Assembly: GCA_947471505.1 (NCBI GenBank)
Contig: CANIWM010000021.1
Location: 1 to 64,000 of the forward strand
Direction: 5' to 3'
Length of the DNA: 64,000 nt
Origin: Chthoniobacteraceae bacterium
Lineage (GTDB): Bacteria; Verrucomicrobiota; Verrucomicrobiia; Chthoniobacterales; Chthoniobacteraceae
The notes beneath the pieces were generated by a model. The model made no database searches and was not told the origin of the DNA. It saw only the letters and a program-made list of their open reading frames with translations. The position numbers and the translations under genes were made by a program. Each line of letters starts with the position of its first letter. Within the stretch, counting starts at the first letter, position 1. Positions 37,024-46,742 of the stretch are shown piece by piece.

Positions 37024-38004
37024 ATGAACATCACACATCGACTCCGCCGACTCCGCGCTACGCCGCAGCTCCGTGCCCTTGTGCGCGAAACAGCGGTGAC
37101 CGTGGACGACCTTATTTTGCCGCTCTTTGTCTCCGAGAAAATCACCGGACGTGTCGCTGTTGCGAGTATGCCCGGTGTATTCCAACTCGATATAGATGAA
37201 CTCATCTTCGATGCCCGGGCGGCCCACGCAGCGGGCGTTCGCGCGGTGTTGCTGTTTGGGATTCCCGCGCAAAAAGATGAGCATGCGACACAGGCCTACG
37301 CGGAAAACGGAGTCACCCAACGCGCCATCCGGCGGCTGAAGTCGGAGCTGCCCGCGCTCATCGTCATCACCGACGTGTGCCTTTGCGAATACATGAGCCA
37401 CGGGCACTGCGGCATCACCGAGTTTCACGACGGCGTCCCTCATGTTCACAACGATCCAAGCGTAGAACTGCTTGCGGCCACTGCCGTTTCACACGCCCGC
37501 GCAGGGGCCGATATCGTAGCTCCGAGCGACATGATGGATGGCCGAATCGGAGCGATGCGCACCGCTCTGGATGAAGCGGGATTTGCGAACACCGCCATCA
37601 TGAGCTACGCGGCGAAATTCGCCTCCGCATTCTACGGCCCCTTTCGCGATGCCGCCGAGAGCGCGCCCATGTCTGGCGACCGTCGCACTTATCAAATGGA
37701 CGCCGCCAACGCGGGCGAGGCGCTGCGGGAAGTCGAGCGCGACATCGCGGAAGGAGCCGACATCGTGATGGTGAAGCCCGGGCTGCCCTACCTCGACCTC
37801 GTCTGGCGGGTAAAGGAGCGGTTCGGCGTCCCCACCGCTGTCTATAATGTGAGTGGCGAATACGCCATGCTCAAAGCCGCAGCGGAGCGCGGCTGGCTCG
37901 ACGAACGGAACTGCGTGCTCGAGCAAATGCTCGCGTTCAAACGCGCCGGGGCCGACCTCATCATCACCTATTGGGCGCGGCAGGTGGCGGAGTGGCTGCG
38001 GTAG
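37024..38004 (+). CDS. hemB: Delta-aminolevulinic acid dehydratase (porphobilinogen synthase)
   Basis: Second common step of tetrapyrrole synthesis: joins two 5-aminolevulinate molecules into porphobilinogen. It is 326 residues from ATG 37024. The zinc-type active-site cluster is DVCLCEYMSHGHCG, with three Cys, so this is a Zn- rather than Mg-dependent form. The two active-site lysines lie in MSYAAKFASAFYGPFR and in MVKPGLPYLD; SDMMDGRIGAMR and the C-terminal YNVSGEYAMLKAA are also canonical. It follows the unknown protein by four bases. Confidence 0.97.
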   Translation: MNITHRLRRLRATPQLRALVRETAVTVDDLILPLFVSEKITGRVAVASMPGVFQLDIDELIFDARAAHAAGVRAVLLFGIPAQKDEHATQAYAENGVTQRAIRRLKSELPALIVITDVCLCEYMSHGHCGITEFHDGVPHVHNDPSVELLAATAVSHARAGADIVAPSDMMDGRIGAMRTALDEAGFANTAIMSYAAKFASAFYGPFRDAAESAPMSGDRRTYQMDAANAGEALREVERDIAEGADIVMVKPGLPYLDLVWRVKERFGVPTAVYNVSGEYAMLKAAAERGWLDERNCVLEQMLAFKRAGADLIITYWARQVAEWLR

Positions 38005-38028
38005 CGTCCGCCCACCGATCGAAAAGCC

Positions 38029-38520
38029 TCAGTCTCGGAAGTTCCCAAACGCCAGCCCGACCTCGAAATTCTTGCTCCGGCAGAAAGCGATCACCGCTTG
38101 CAGATCATCGCGATTTTTCCCCGTCACTCGAATCTGTCGCTCTTGCAGCGTGCTCTGCACTTTCAAGCCTTTATCCTTAATCGCTCGCACGATCTCTTTC
38201 GCCTTTTCGCCATCGAGCCCCTGCTTGATCAGCAGTTCCTGCGTCGCGTGGCCAAGCGGCGAGATTGTCGCGTCTTTCGACTCCACATTGCGCAGGTCCA
38301 CGCCGCGCTTGCTCAGTTTTCCGATGACGATGTCGTGGACTCCGCGCACGCGGCTTGCATCTTCCGCCGTGAGTTTGATTTTCGACTCCTTCGCATCCAG
38401 TTCGATGCGAGCGGTGCTGCCTTTGAAATCAAACCGCGTCGCGAGTTCTTTCACGGCTTGGTTGATGGCGTTGTCGAGTTCTTGTTTGTCCACTTCGGAA
38501 GTGATGTCGAACGATGGCAT
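38029..38520 (-). CDS. yajQ: YajQ-family nucleotide/c-di-GMP-binding protein
   Basis: A 163-residue cytoplasmic protein of the UPF0234 family. Its start, MPSFDITSEVDKQELDNAIN, and the following TRFDFKGS are diagnostic, as is QVTGKNRDDLQ-like RVTGKNRDDLQAVIAF near the end. Some family members bind cyclic di-GMP and relay it to transcription factors; others bind nucleotides or RNA. It lies just downstream of the DUF1501 gene on the same strand (five-base gap), probably by chance. Confidence 0.95.
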   Translation of the reverse strand: MPSFDITSEVDKQELDNAINQAVKELATRFDFKGSTARIELDAKESKIKLTAEDASRVRGVHDIVIGKLSKRGVDLRNVESKDATISPLGHATQELLIKQGLDGEKAKEIVRAIKDKGLKVQSTLQERQIRVTGKNRDDLQAVIAFCRSKNFEVGLAFGNFRD

Positions 38521-38525
38521 AAAAA

Positions 38526-39992
38526 TTAAGCGAGCAGAGCCTTCACGACCTTCGATGCTTCGACGCCCGTGAGCTTCGCGTCGAGCCCCTGGAACTTGTA
38601 GGAGAGTCGGTCGTGGTCGATGCCTAGGCAGTGCAGAAGCGTGGCGTTAAGGTCGTTAATGTGGACGGGGTTTTCCACGACGTTGTAGCTGAAGTCGTCC
38701 GTCTCGCCGTAAGTCTGCCCGCCTTTGATTCCCCCGCCTGCCAGCCACATGCAGAAGTTGCGTGGGTGATGGTCGCGCCCGTAATCGTTCTTCGTCAGCG
38801 TGCCTTGCGAATAGACCGTGCGACCAAATTCCCCGCCCCACACGACGAGCGTGTCGTCGAGCAAGCCGCGCTGTTTCAAGTCCGTGACGAGAGCCGCGCT
38901 GCCTTGGTCCGTATCCTTGCACTGGCCGCTGAGTTGCGCGGGCAGGGAGCCATGTTGATCCCACCCGCGATGGAACATCTGCACCACCCGCACGCCGCGC
39001 TCCACGAGTCGCCGCGCCAGCAAGCAGCTATGCGCGAAAGAGCCCGGCTCCTTGGCTTTCGGGCCATAGAGGTCCATCACGCTCTGCGGCTCATTGCTGA
39101 TGTCTACCAGCTCCGGCACGCTCGTCTGCATCCGAAACGCCATCTCGTATTGCGCGATGCGCGTGGCCGTCTCCGGGTCGCCGAGGCGGGTGAGATTGCG
39201 TTGGTTGAGCTGGTTCACCGCATCGAGCATCGCGCGCCGGTCGCTGCCGCTCACGCCATCGGGATTCGGCAGATAGAGCACCGGATCGCCCGCGCCGCGA
39301 AAGGCGACGCCGCTGTGCTTTGTTGGCAGGAAACCGCTCGACCACATCCGCGTGAAGAGCGCCTGCCCGTTGCTGCCCTCCGGCCATTTCGGGGTGAAAA
39401 CGACGAACGCCGGAAGGTCGTTATTTTCACTGCCGAGACCGTAAGCGAGCCACGAGCCGATGCTGGCGTAGCCCGGCACTTCGCGGCCCGTCATCACGAA
39501 CGTGCAGGCCGGGTCGTGGTTGATGGCGTTTGTATTCACCGTCTTGACCACCGCGATGTCGTCCACGATTTTCGACGTGTAAGGAAGTAGGTCGGTATTC
39601 ACCCAAGTTCCCGCTTTTCCCATACGCTCGAATTTGAACTTCGACGGCGCGACTGGGAACCGCGATTGCCCGCTCGTCATCGTGGAAAGCCGCTGCCCGC
39701 CTTGGATGCTGGGCGGGATGTCCTTATCAAAAAACTCCCCGAGCTTCGGCTTGTAGTCCCACGTATCGAGCTGCGACGGCCCACCGTTCATGTGCATGTA
39801 GATGATGGATTTTGCCTTTGGCTTAAAGTGCGGCAGCCCCGGCAATGGCGGATGAACGCGTCCGCTAGTCGCCGCTGCTTGCGCCGTATTTTGCAGCATC
39901 ATCGCCAGTGCAGCCCCGCCGAGGCGAAGGCCGACATCGCCGAAAAACTGACGTCGAGTGAGGTCGCGGTGGTATTCGAGAAGTGGATTCAT
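38526..39992 (-). CDS. Tat-exported DUF1501 protein (sulfatase-like fold)
   Basis: A 488-residue member of DUF1501, related to alkaline-phosphatase/sulfatase-fold enzymes. The twin-arginine signal [19 protein letters not shown] at the N-terminus indicates export of a folded protein. Family blocks include [29 protein letters not shown] and [14 protein letters not shown]. The ending [15 protein letters not shown] is also typical. It lies three bases downstream of the PSD1 cytochrome-like gene, the classic pairing in Planctomycetota and Verrucomicrobiota. The shared role is unknown; the paired genes are thought to act outside the cytoplasm. Confidence 0.92.
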   Translation of the reverse strand: MNPLLEYHRDLTRRQFFGDVGLRLGGAALAMMLQNTAQAAATSGRVHPPLPGLPHFKPKAKSIIYMHMNGGPSQLDTWDYKPKLGEFFDKDIPPSIQGGQRLSTMTSGQSRFPVAPSKFKFERMGKAGTWVNTDLLPYTSKIVDDIAVVKTVNTNAINHDPACTFVMTGREVPGYASIGSWLAYGLGSENNDLPAFVVFTPKWPEGSNGQALFTRMWSSGFLPTKHSGVAFRGAGDPVLYLPNPDGVSGSDRRAMLDAVNQLNQRNLTRLGDPETATRIAQYEMAFRMQTSVPELVDISNEPQSVMDLYGPKAKEPGSFAHSCLLARRLVERGVRVVQMFHRGWDQHGSLPAQLSGQCKDTDQGSAALVTDLKQRGLLDDTLVVWGGEFGRTVYSQGTLTKNDYGRDHHPRNFCMWLAGGGIKGGQTYGETDDFSYNVVENPVHINDLNATLLHCLGIDHDRLSYKFQGLDAKLTGVEASKVVKALLA

Positions 39993-39995
39993 GGC

Positions 39996-42900
39996 TTAGT
40001 TTCTGGAGACGGTTTCATCGAGGTTGAGCAGGGTGCTGGCGACTAGCGTGTGAGCGGCGAGCTGGGCCGGGTCTAGCGTGGGTGGCGCTTTGGATTCGCC
40101 GATGGCGATGAGCTTTTTCGCCGCTTCGGCGTCTTGCTGGTAGCGGATGAGGTGGGCGGCGAGTTGCTGCTGGAGCGTAGCCATTTCCTCCGGTTCGGGG
40201 CGGCGGGCGAGGATGGTGCGGAAGGCGAAGGTGATGCGGGCGGTGGGCTCGGTGCCGCCTTCGGTGAGCATCCGCTGCGCGAGGACGCGGGCAGCCTCGA
40301 CGTGCTGCGTGTCGTTCATGAGTTGCAGGGCTTGCATGGGCGTGTTGCTGCGCTCGCGGACGGTGCAGCTTTGCTCGCGGTTGGGCGCGTCGAAATTGGA
40401 CATGAAGGGCGGCGGCGCGGTGCGCTTGAAGAATGCGTAGATGCTGCGGCGGTAGAGGGCGTCGCCTTTATCCTGCGTGTAGTTGCGCGTGTTCGAGCCT
40501 GCGAAGCCGACGGGCTCCCAGATGTTCGCGGGCTGGTAGCTCTTCGCGCCGACGCCTCCCATTTTCAAATTGATGAGCCCGGCGACGGCGAGGACGTTGT
40601 CGCGGACTTGCTCGGCATCAAGCCGGAAGCGCGGGCCTCGTGCGAGGAGGAGGTTCTCCGGGTCGCGGGTGACGAGGTCTTGCGAGACGCGCGACGATTG
40701 CCGGAAGGCGGCGGACGTGACCATTTGCCGCACAAGCGCCTTTACGTCCCAGCCGCCGTCGCGGAAGGAAACGGCGAGCCAGTCGAGCAGCGTGGGGTGA
40801 GTCGGCGGGAGTCCTTGCGAGCCGAAATCGCCGAGGGACTTCACCAAGCCGACGCCGAAGAACTGGTGCCAGAAGCGGTTCACCGTGACGCGGGCGGTGA
40901 GCGGGTGCTCGGGCGAGACGAGCCATTTTGCAAGGTCGAGCCGCGTGGCGCGCTCGGCGGCTTTTGCGAGCGGCGGGAGGAATGCGGGCGTCGCCGGGAT
41001 GACTTTGTCGCCCGGTTTGTCGTAAGCTCCGCGCATCATCACGAAGCTGTCGCGCGGCTTATCGAGGTCTTTGAAGATGAACGTGCTCGGGACGATTTTA
41101 TCGAGATCGTCCTGCTCCTTCTTCGCGGTGGCGACTGCGGCGGCAACGGGACCGAGGGCGGCTTTCGTGTCGGAGCAAATCGTCGCCAGATAGAAGTCGC
41201 GCGCCTTCTTTTCATCGGCTGCGGCGGGCTTTTTGTCCGGGCCCGCCTTCACGATTTTGATGACCTCTGCCGAAGCGCCAGCCACGTCTTTCCCGGTGTT
41301 CGCTTTCCACCACGCGAGGAAAGAGCGGCTCGGGTCCGTGGCGGGATCGCTCTTCCCGGCGACGCCGATTTTGTCCCAGAAGACCAAGCCGCCAAACTGC
41401 GTGAGCGCGAAACCTGAAAGCTGGTCGCCTGTTTTGATGCCGAGCTTCTCCGCCGGGAACTCCAGCCGGACCCACTTGCCCTTCTCCGGCAGCGGGCCGG
41501 CGTTCACGCGCTCGTTCGTGTTCACGGTGCCAAACTCAATCGCCGCGTAGTCGCCCCACACCGCGCGATGGTTCCAGCCGCCGTTGTTGTGAAACTGCAG
41601 CATGACGGACTTCGGCGGATTCGCCGGATCGAGGAAGACGTGGGCGAAGAACACCGCGTCTTGCGGGATCGCCAGCGGTGCAGCACCGCCGTTGTAGAAG
41701 TCCTGAACCATGCCATCGCCGGACCGCTTGATTGAGATTTTCCCGCTGAAAACCTGCGCGCCATTTTCCACCGTGCGCAGCTTCAGCGGATGCCCGGAGG
41801 ACATTACATTTGCGCCAGCGGGGAAGGCGTCGTCGAACCACACATTCTCCGCCTGCGCGACCGGCGGGCGGGGCTCGGCCTTCGCCGGATCGTTGTACAC
41901 GAGCACGGACGCTGCAGCCTCCAGCGCCTTCTCTGTCTCGGTAATCTTCCCCGTCGCAGCCGCGAGTTTTGCGTCCGTCTCGGGGGTGGTGATTTTCATC
42001 ACGGGCTTCGTCAGCAGTGCGTTGCCGTCCATCGCCGGGTCGGCTGAGGAGTGGAAAAATGCGTAGAGCGAGTAGAACTCTTTTTGCGAAAGCGGGTCGA
42101 ACTTGTGGTCGTGGCACTGCGCGCAGCCTGCCGTGAGGCCCATCCAAGTCTGCGCCGTCGTCGCAGCGCGCTCCACGGCGTAGCGGAAGGTGTATTCCGC
42201 ATCAATGGAGCCGCCCTCGCTGGTCGTCGCCGTGCAGCGATTGAAGCCCGTGGCGATGAGCTGTTTCATCGTCGGATTTGGAAGTTGGTCGCCTGCAAGC
42301 TGCTCGATGGTGAACTGGTCGAACCGTTGGTTTTCATTAAACGAACCCACCACCCAATCCCGGTAAGCCCACATCTGCCGTTCGTTGTCGAGATGCAGCC
42401 CGTGGGTGTCGGCGTAGCGCGCGACATCCAGCCAATGGCGCGCCATTTCCTCGCCGTAGCGCGGCGACGCGAGGTAGCGATCCACGAGCTTCTCGTAAGC
42501 GTCTGGCGCGCTATCCGCGAGAAAGGCGTCCACCTCCGCGACGCTTGGCGGCAGGCCGGTCAAAGCGAACGCTGCCCGGCGAGCGAGCGTCTCCTTGTCC
42601 GCCTGCGGGGCCATCGTCAGACCCTCGCGCTTCAGCCGCTCTTGGATGAAAGTATCGATGGAATTTGCAGCCGCCGATTTAAGCGGAGCCTCAAACGACC
42701 AGTGCTTTTGGTAAGCCGCGCCCTGCTCAATCCAGCGCTTGATGGTCGCGCGCTCCTCGTCGTTAAGGGTCTTGTTCGACTTCGGCGGCGGCATCATTTC
42801 GTCCGCGTCTTTGCTCAAGATGCGTTTCCAGGCCTCGCTTTCCATCAGCTTTCCCGGCACGATGGCCTTGGCTCCGTCGTGGTCCGCAAACGCGCCCTCC

Positions 42901-43076
42901 GGCGTATCCAGCCGCAGTTCGGCTTTGCGATGCTTCGCATCGAGCCCGTGGCACGAAAAGCATTTGTCCGACAGGATGGGCCGGATGTGCTGATTAAAGA
43001 CTACCTTCTCCGGCACCGCAGCCGGCACGGCGGATACTGTGGAAAGGAAAAGCCCGATGGATGCGATCATCTTCAT
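39996..43076 (-). CDS. DUF1549/DUF1553 (PSD1) c-type cytochrome-like protein
   Basis: A 1026-residue exported protein with a signal peptide. The N-terminal planctomycete cytochrome C domain carries one haem motif, CFSCH (Cys39, Cys42, His43). DUF1549 follows (IDTFIQERLKREGL, RHWLDVARYADTHG, and a SGFNRCTAT-like region), and DUF1553 sits at the C-terminus (FWHQFFGVGLVKSLGDFG, ANREQSCTVRERSNTPMQAL). An inserted ~250-residue beta-rich region near the middle, with concanavalin-like strands, separates the two DUFs. It precedes the DUF1501 gene in the same transcript. Confidence 0.93.
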   Translation of the reverse strand: MKMIASIGLFLSTVSAVPAAVPEKVVFNQHIRPILSDKCFSCHGLDAKHRKAELRLDTPEGAFADHDGAKAIVPGKLMESEAWKRILSKDADEMMPPPKSNKTLNDEERATIKRWIEQGAAYQKHWSFEAPLKSAAANSIDTFIQERLKREGLTMAPQADKETLARRAAFALTGLPPSVAEVDAFLADSAPDAYEKLVDRYLASPRYGEEMARHWLDVARYADTHGLHLDNERQMWAYRDWVVGSFNENQRFDQFTIEQLAGDQLPNPTMKQLIATGFNRCTATTSEGGSIDAEYTFRYAVERAATTAQTWMGLTAGCAQCHDHKFDPLSQKEFYSLYAFFHSSADPAMDGNALLTKPVMKITTPETDAKLAAATGKITETEKALEAAASVLVYNDPAKAEPRPPVAQAENVWFDDAFPAGANVMSSGHPLKLRTVENGAQVFSGKISIKRSGDGMVQDFYNGGAAPLAIPQDAVFFAHVFLDPANPPKSVMLQFHNNGGWNHRAVWGDYAAIEFGTVNTNERVNAGPLPEKGKWVRLEFPAEKLGIKTGDQLSGFALTQFGGLVFWDKIGVAGKSDPATDPSRSFLAWWKANTGKDVAGASAEVIKIVKAGPDKKPAAADEKKARDFYLATICSDTKAALGPVAAAVATAKKEQDDLDKIVPSTFIFKDLDKPRDSFVMMRGAYDKPGDKVIPATPAFLPPLAKAAERATRLDLAKWLVSPEHPLTARVTVNRFWHQFFGVGLVKSLGDFGSQGLPPTHPTLLDWLAVSFRDGGWDVKALVRQMVTSAAFRQSSRVSQDLVTRDPENLLLARGPRFRLDAEQVRDNVLAVAGLINLKMGGVGAKSYQPANIWEPVGFAGSNTRNYTQDKGDALYRRSIYAFFKRTAPPPFMSNFDAPNREQSCTVRERSNTPMQALQLMNDTQHVEAARVLAQRMLTEGGTEPTARITFAFRTILARRPEPEEMATLQQQLAAHLIRYQQDAEAAKKLIAIGESKAPPTLDPAQLAAHTLVASTLLNLDETVSRN

Positions 43077-43142
43077 TGTGATGTGTGGGTATCCGTTAAG
43101 AGGGAAAACGATAGTGAAAAAGCGGGCAGACCCGCAGCTACT

Positions 43143-44588
43143 CTACAGCGCAGGTCGCTCTTTGTGCCAGCCGGTGGATTGTTCGTAGGCGTGGGCGATT
43201 TGCAGCAATCGCGCCTCTTTCCACGGCTGACCGATGAGCTGCACCCCGATGGGTAGCCGCACACCGTCCGTCGTCGCGAATCCGCACGGCAGACTCACGC
43301 CGCATGTCCCGGCGAGGTTGCACGCGATGGTGAAGATGTCGGCGAGATACATTTTCATCGGGTCGTCTGAGCGGTCACCGGCCTTGAACGCGGGCTCGGG
43401 CGACGTGGGGCAGATGATGGCGTCCACTTGCTCGAACGCCTTGGTGAAGTCCTGCCGGATGAGCGTCCGCACCTTCTGGGCGCGGAGGTAGTAAGCGTCG
43501 TAGTAGCCGCTGGAGAGGACGTATGTGCCGAGGATGATGCGGCGTTTTACCTCCGGGCCGAAGCCTTCTGCGCGGCTGCGCGCATACATTTCGAGGAGGT
43601 TCTCGGTCTGCGCGCGGTGTCCGTAGCGCACGCCGTCGAAGCGGGCCAAATTTGCCGAAGCCTCTGCCGTTGCGATGACGTAGTAGACGCTCACAGCGTG
43701 CTCGGTATGCGGCAGTGAAACCTCGACGATTTCCGCGCCGAGCGACTCGTAGTGTTTACACGCGGCCCGCACGGCGGCGTCCACCTGCGGGTCTATTCCG
43801 CTGATGAAATACTCGCGCGGCATCCCGAGCTTCACGCCTTTCAAATCTTGGCCCAGCAGCGCCGTCGCGTCTTCCACCGGCACGTCGAGGCTTGTGGAAT
43901 CCATCGTATCGCGCCCGGCGATGACGTTCGTCAGCAGTCCCGCATCGCGCACCGTTTTGGTAAAAGGCCCGATTTGATCCAGCGACGACGCGAAAGCGAT
44001 GAGCCCAAAGCGCGACACGCGCCCGTAGGTCGGTTTCAGCCCCACGCAGCCGCAGAGCGCGGCGGGCTGGCGGATGCTGCCGCCGGTGTCCGAGCCGAGC
44101 GCCGCGAACGCTTCATCCGCCGCGACGACTGCCGCCGAGCCGCCCGAGGAGCCGCCGGGAACGCGGGAGAAATCCCACGGATTCATCGTGCGCCCGAAGG
44201 CCGAGTTTTCCGTCGAGCTGCCCATCGCAAACTCATCCAGATTGCACCGCCCAAACGGGATCGCGCCCGCCGCCCGCAGCTTCGAGATGACCGTCGCATC
44301 GTAGGTGGAAGTGTAGCCGAGCAAGATCTTCGACGCCGCAGTGCAAGGCTCGCCCTTCACATTGATCACGTCTTTGATCGCAATCGGCACACCGCCCAGC
44401 GGCAGCGAAATGTCCGCCTTTTCCGCCAGCGCCCGAGCCGTGGCGAAATCGCGCGACAGATACCCGTGAATGCGACCGTCCAGCGCCGCGATGCGGGCCT
44501 CCAGCGCATCAATCGCCTCGACGGGAGACGCTGCGCCTGAGCGGAATTGCGCTTGGAGTTCCGCGATAGAAAGAGAAGTGAGCGACAT
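43143..44588 (-). CDS. gatA: Aspartyl/glutamyl-tRNA amidotransferase subunit A
   Basis: Amidase subunit of GatCAB, which releases ammonia from glutamine so that GatB can convert Glu-tRNA-Gln or Asp-tRNA-Asn to the amide forms. It is 481 residues. The amidase-signature triad is intact: Lys72 in IKDVI, Ser147 in PGGSSGGSAA and Ser171 in GSDTGGSIRQPA, with the same spacing as characterised enzymes. gatC lies three bases upstream. gatB is not adjacent; the next gene downstream is the PSD1 protein. Confidence 0.97.
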   Translation of the reverse strand: MSLTSLSIAELQAQFRSGAASPVEAIDALEARIAALDGRIHGYLSRDFATARALAEKADISLPLGGVPIAIKDVINVKGEPCTAASKILLGYTSTYDATVISKLRAAGAIPFGRCNLDEFAMGSSTENSAFGRTMNPWDFSRVPGGSSGGSAAVVAADEAFAALGSDTGGSIRQPAALCGCVGLKPTYGRVSRFGLIAFASSLDQIGPFTKTVRDAGLLTNVIAGRDTMDSTSLDVPVEDATALLGQDLKGVKLGMPREYFISGIDPQVDAAVRAACKHYESLGAEIVEVSLPHTEHAVSVYYVIATAEASANLARFDGVRYGHRAQTENLLEMYARSRAEGFGPEVKRRIILGTYVLSSGYYDAYYLRAQKVRTLIRQDFTKAFEQVDAIICPTSPEPAFKAGDRSDDPMKMYLADIFTIACNLAGTCGVSLPCGFATTDGVRLPIGVQLIGQPWKEARLLQIAHAYEQSTGWHKERPAL

Positions 44589-44591
44589 AAG

Positions 44592-44876
44592 TTATTCGAT
44601 GACTTTTGGGACGACGATGAGCCCATTTGCGGAGCGCGGCGCATTCGAGAGCACCGTCTCCTGGGAGAAAAACGGGCGCGATTCATCGGCGCGAAAAACG
44701 TTCGTCACCGCATTCGCATGAGCCGTCGCCGCGACCGCCGAGACATCCACCTTGCGGAGCTGCTCGACGTGGGAAAGCACCTGCCCGAGCTGGCTCTGAA
44801 ATTTCTCGATTTCAGCATCGGTCAAATCAAGCCGCGCAAGCTGCGCGGTGTAGCGGACATTAAATTGGTCATCCAT
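44592..44876 (-). CDS. gatC: Aspartyl/glutamyl-tRNA amidotransferase subunit C
   Basis: A 94-residue subunit that wraps around GatA and GatB and stabilises the complex. The N-terminal VRYTAQLARLDLTDAEIEKF and QLGQVLSHVEQLRKVD are characteristic, and the C-terminus has the RADESRPFFSQETVLSNAP segment. It is first in a gatC-gatA operon with three bases between genes. Confidence 0.95.
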   Translation of the reverse strand: MDDQFNVRYTAQLARLDLTDAEIEKFQSQLGQVLSHVEQLRKVDVSAVAATAHANAVTNVFRADESRPFFSQETVLSNAPRSANGLIVVPKVIE

Positions 44877-44988
44877 AGCGGGCGCGGAATGGAGCGGAAA
44901 GCCGGGGCGGGGGGAAGCGCGATGTGCGACGAAGACGCGGTATCGCTCATGGCTTGGAAACTACGGAACTCCCGCCTAGCGTCCGCGC

Positions 44989-45522
44989 ATGAGACAAAAC
45001 ACGACGAGGGAATTGATTGAGTGCTTCATGCGCGAGCTTGGCTCGGTGGTGAGGTCGGACGGCTGTGTTTACTTCACCGGCGGTGTCTCCGCAGTCCTTC
45101 TCGGCTGGCGGGAGATGACGCTTGATGTGGACGTGAAGGCAGACCCCGAGCCGCTGGGTTTTTTCGAGGGTTTGCCGAAACTGAAGGAGCAACTCGACAT
45201 CAACATCGAACTCGCTTCGCCGGACCTGTTCGTCCCGCCGCTGCCGGGATGGCGCGAGCGCTCGCTCTTCATCGCCACGCACGGGCGGCTGGCTTTTTAC
45301 CACTACGACTTCTACGGGCAGGCGCTGGCGAAAATCGAGAGGGCGCATCCGCGAGATCGGCTTGATGTTCGCTCAATGATTGAAGCCGGGCTCGTGCAGC
45401 CAGACCGCCTCGCCGCACTCGTCGCGGAAGTGCAGGGAGAAATGCTCCGGTATCCCGCCATTGATGCAGCAGCGCTCACCGAGAGCGTCAGAACGATTGC
45501 GCAGGAAGGGCGCTGGGCGTAA
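44989..45522 (+). CDS. Nucleotidyltransferase-superfamily protein (DUF6036-like)
   Basis: A 177-residue cytoplasmic protein. The central FTGGVSAVLLGWREMTLDVD matches the G-G-x-x-A-x-x-x-G-x-R-x-T-x-D-x-D pattern of Pol-beta-like nucleotidyltransferases such as AbiEii-like and DUF6036 proteins, with Asp-x-Asp for metal. A second acidic position could be DVRSM or DINIEL. Helical C-terminal residues end in ALTESVRTIAQ. It is followed 15 bases later by a 108-residue partner. Such pairs occur among toxin-antitoxin and phage-defence modules, but toxicity is not shown by sequence. Confidence 0.6.
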   Translation: MRQNTTRELIECFMRELGSVVRSDGCVYFTGGVSAVLLGWREMTLDVDVKADPEPLGFFEGLPKLKEQLDINIELASPDLFVPPLPGWRERSLFIATHGRLAFYHYDFYGQALAKIERAHPRDRLDVRSMIEAGLVQPDRLAALVAEVQGEMLRYPAIDAAALTESVRTIAQEGRWA

Positions 45523-45537
45523 AGGCAACGGAAAACC

Positions 45538-45864
45538 ATGATCCACGACATCACCACACTGTTCGAGAACCTACCCGGCGCGGATTTGATGATCGCGGGG
45601 CTCGATGATGTCGCCGCCGGGCGTGAGACGGTGGCGGGCGAGTTGGTGAAAATCGGCAGTCCCCGCTTACGAGAGAGCGGAGTGAATGTGGACGTTTCGC
45701 CCGAGGCTGCGCTGGATGCCGACCGGCAGCTCTACCGCCTCCTCAGTGCTTCGCATGGGCTAGCGGCGCACTCGCAATACAACGCGCTCGTCCGGCAACT
45801 CGTGAGCTTCGAGCGGGCGCTGGCGCAGCGCATTGCGCGTGAGCGTCGGCTTTCACCGGGCTAA
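45538..45864 (+). CDS. Small unknown protein paired with the nucleotidyltransferase-like gene
   Basis: A 108-residue, mostly helical soluble protein (MIHDITTLFENLPGADL at the start, HSQYNALVRQLVSFERALA near the end). It shows no DNA-binding motif. Spacing and strand suggest an operon with the nucleotidyltransferase-like gene, where it could be an antitoxin or specificity partner. I do not recognise a family; some length and composition features recall HEPN-like helices, but the R-x4-6-H motif is not evident. Confidence 0.55.
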   Translation: MIHDITTLFENLPGADLMIAGLDDVAAGRETVAGELVKIGSPRLRESGVNVDVSPEAALDADRQLYRLLSASHGLAAHSQYNALVRQLVSFERALAQRIARERRLSPG

Positions 45865-45866
45865 TA

Positions 45867-46649
45867 TCACGGCAGCTCCGGCTGCATCTTCTGGCGCTGG
45901 CGGCAGATGGGGCAGTTATCGTTGGGCGTGGTGTGGAGGAGTTGATTGAGGTCGGGCGGGAGTCCTGGGTCACCGGTCAACGCGTTGTCCACGGACATTT
46001 TGTAGAGCGCCATCGCTTTTCCTCGCGCCCACGGGTTGCGGAGGGCGAGGCGTTTCAGTGCTTCGTCCGCGAGAAGTGCGGGGGCCTTTGCGGGGTTTGA
46101 GATTTGGACCAATGCGAGGGCGTCCACGGCTTGTGCGACTTCGGCGGGGGAGATGGGCTGCTTGGGGCGCGTGGCATCCAGCCATTGCGTCCATGCTTCC
46201 CAGCCCATGTCTTCCATGACGATGAAGATGGCGAGCTGCGCGGTGGGGCGGGGGAGGTCGTTCTGCTTTGCAAAGAGCGGGAGCAGCGGGGCCAGCTTCG
46301 GCTCGGCATCGGGGGAAAGGTGCAGCGTGCGCTGAGTGCCCGCATTTTTCGAGGAGAGTGCGGCCATCGGCAGCACCGCGTCTGCCTCGCCCATCGGCTC
46401 CAGCTTTGCGTCCAAGGCGCGCAGCACCACTTGCCGCTCGCCATTTTCTGCGATGAAAACGGCGCCTGCGGGAATCGCCACCGTCACCGGCTGCGCGGTG
46501 GTATTCGTGAGCCGCATCGATGCGGAATCGCGGCCATTGCCGGAGAGCGCCGCTTTCACCGTCTGGGCTTCCAGCGCGGCAGAAAACGGCACCGCTTCCG
46601 CAAAAACGGAAACGCAGAGCGCGAGCAGGACGATGGCGGACTTCAGCAC
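45867..46649 (-). CDS. Secreted protein of unknown function
   Basis: About 260 residues if translation begins at GTG 46649, which gives a signal peptide (LKSAIVLLALCVSVFAEA). The open frame runs further upstream, but that part lies antisense to the DUF1501 gene and is unlikely to be coding. A beta-rich first half (VTVAIPAGAVFIAENGERQ) is followed by a helical region and a C-terminal CPICRQR pair of Cys that might bind a metal. The gene is divergent from the DUF1501 gene at 46743. Confidence 0.6.
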   Translation of the reverse strand: MLKSAIVLLALCVSVFAEAVPFSAALEAQTVKAALSGNGRDSASMRLTNTTAQPVTVAIPAGAVFIAENGERQVVLRALDAKLEPMGEADAVLPMAALSSKNAGTQRTLHLSPDAEPKLAPLLPLFAKQNDLPRPTAQLAIFIVMEDMGWEAWTQWLDATRPKQPISPAEVAQAVDALALVQISNPAKAPALLADEALKRLALRNPWARGKAMALYKMSVDNALTGDPGLPPDLNQLLHTTPNDNCPICRQRQKMQPELP

Positions 46650-46742
46650 GGCTCCATATAGAGAGCGGTCTGCGCGGGAATGCAACCCGTGGGCGAAAGG
46701 AACCCCAAACAAACGCCCGCCAAAACCGTTGTATCCCTCGCC

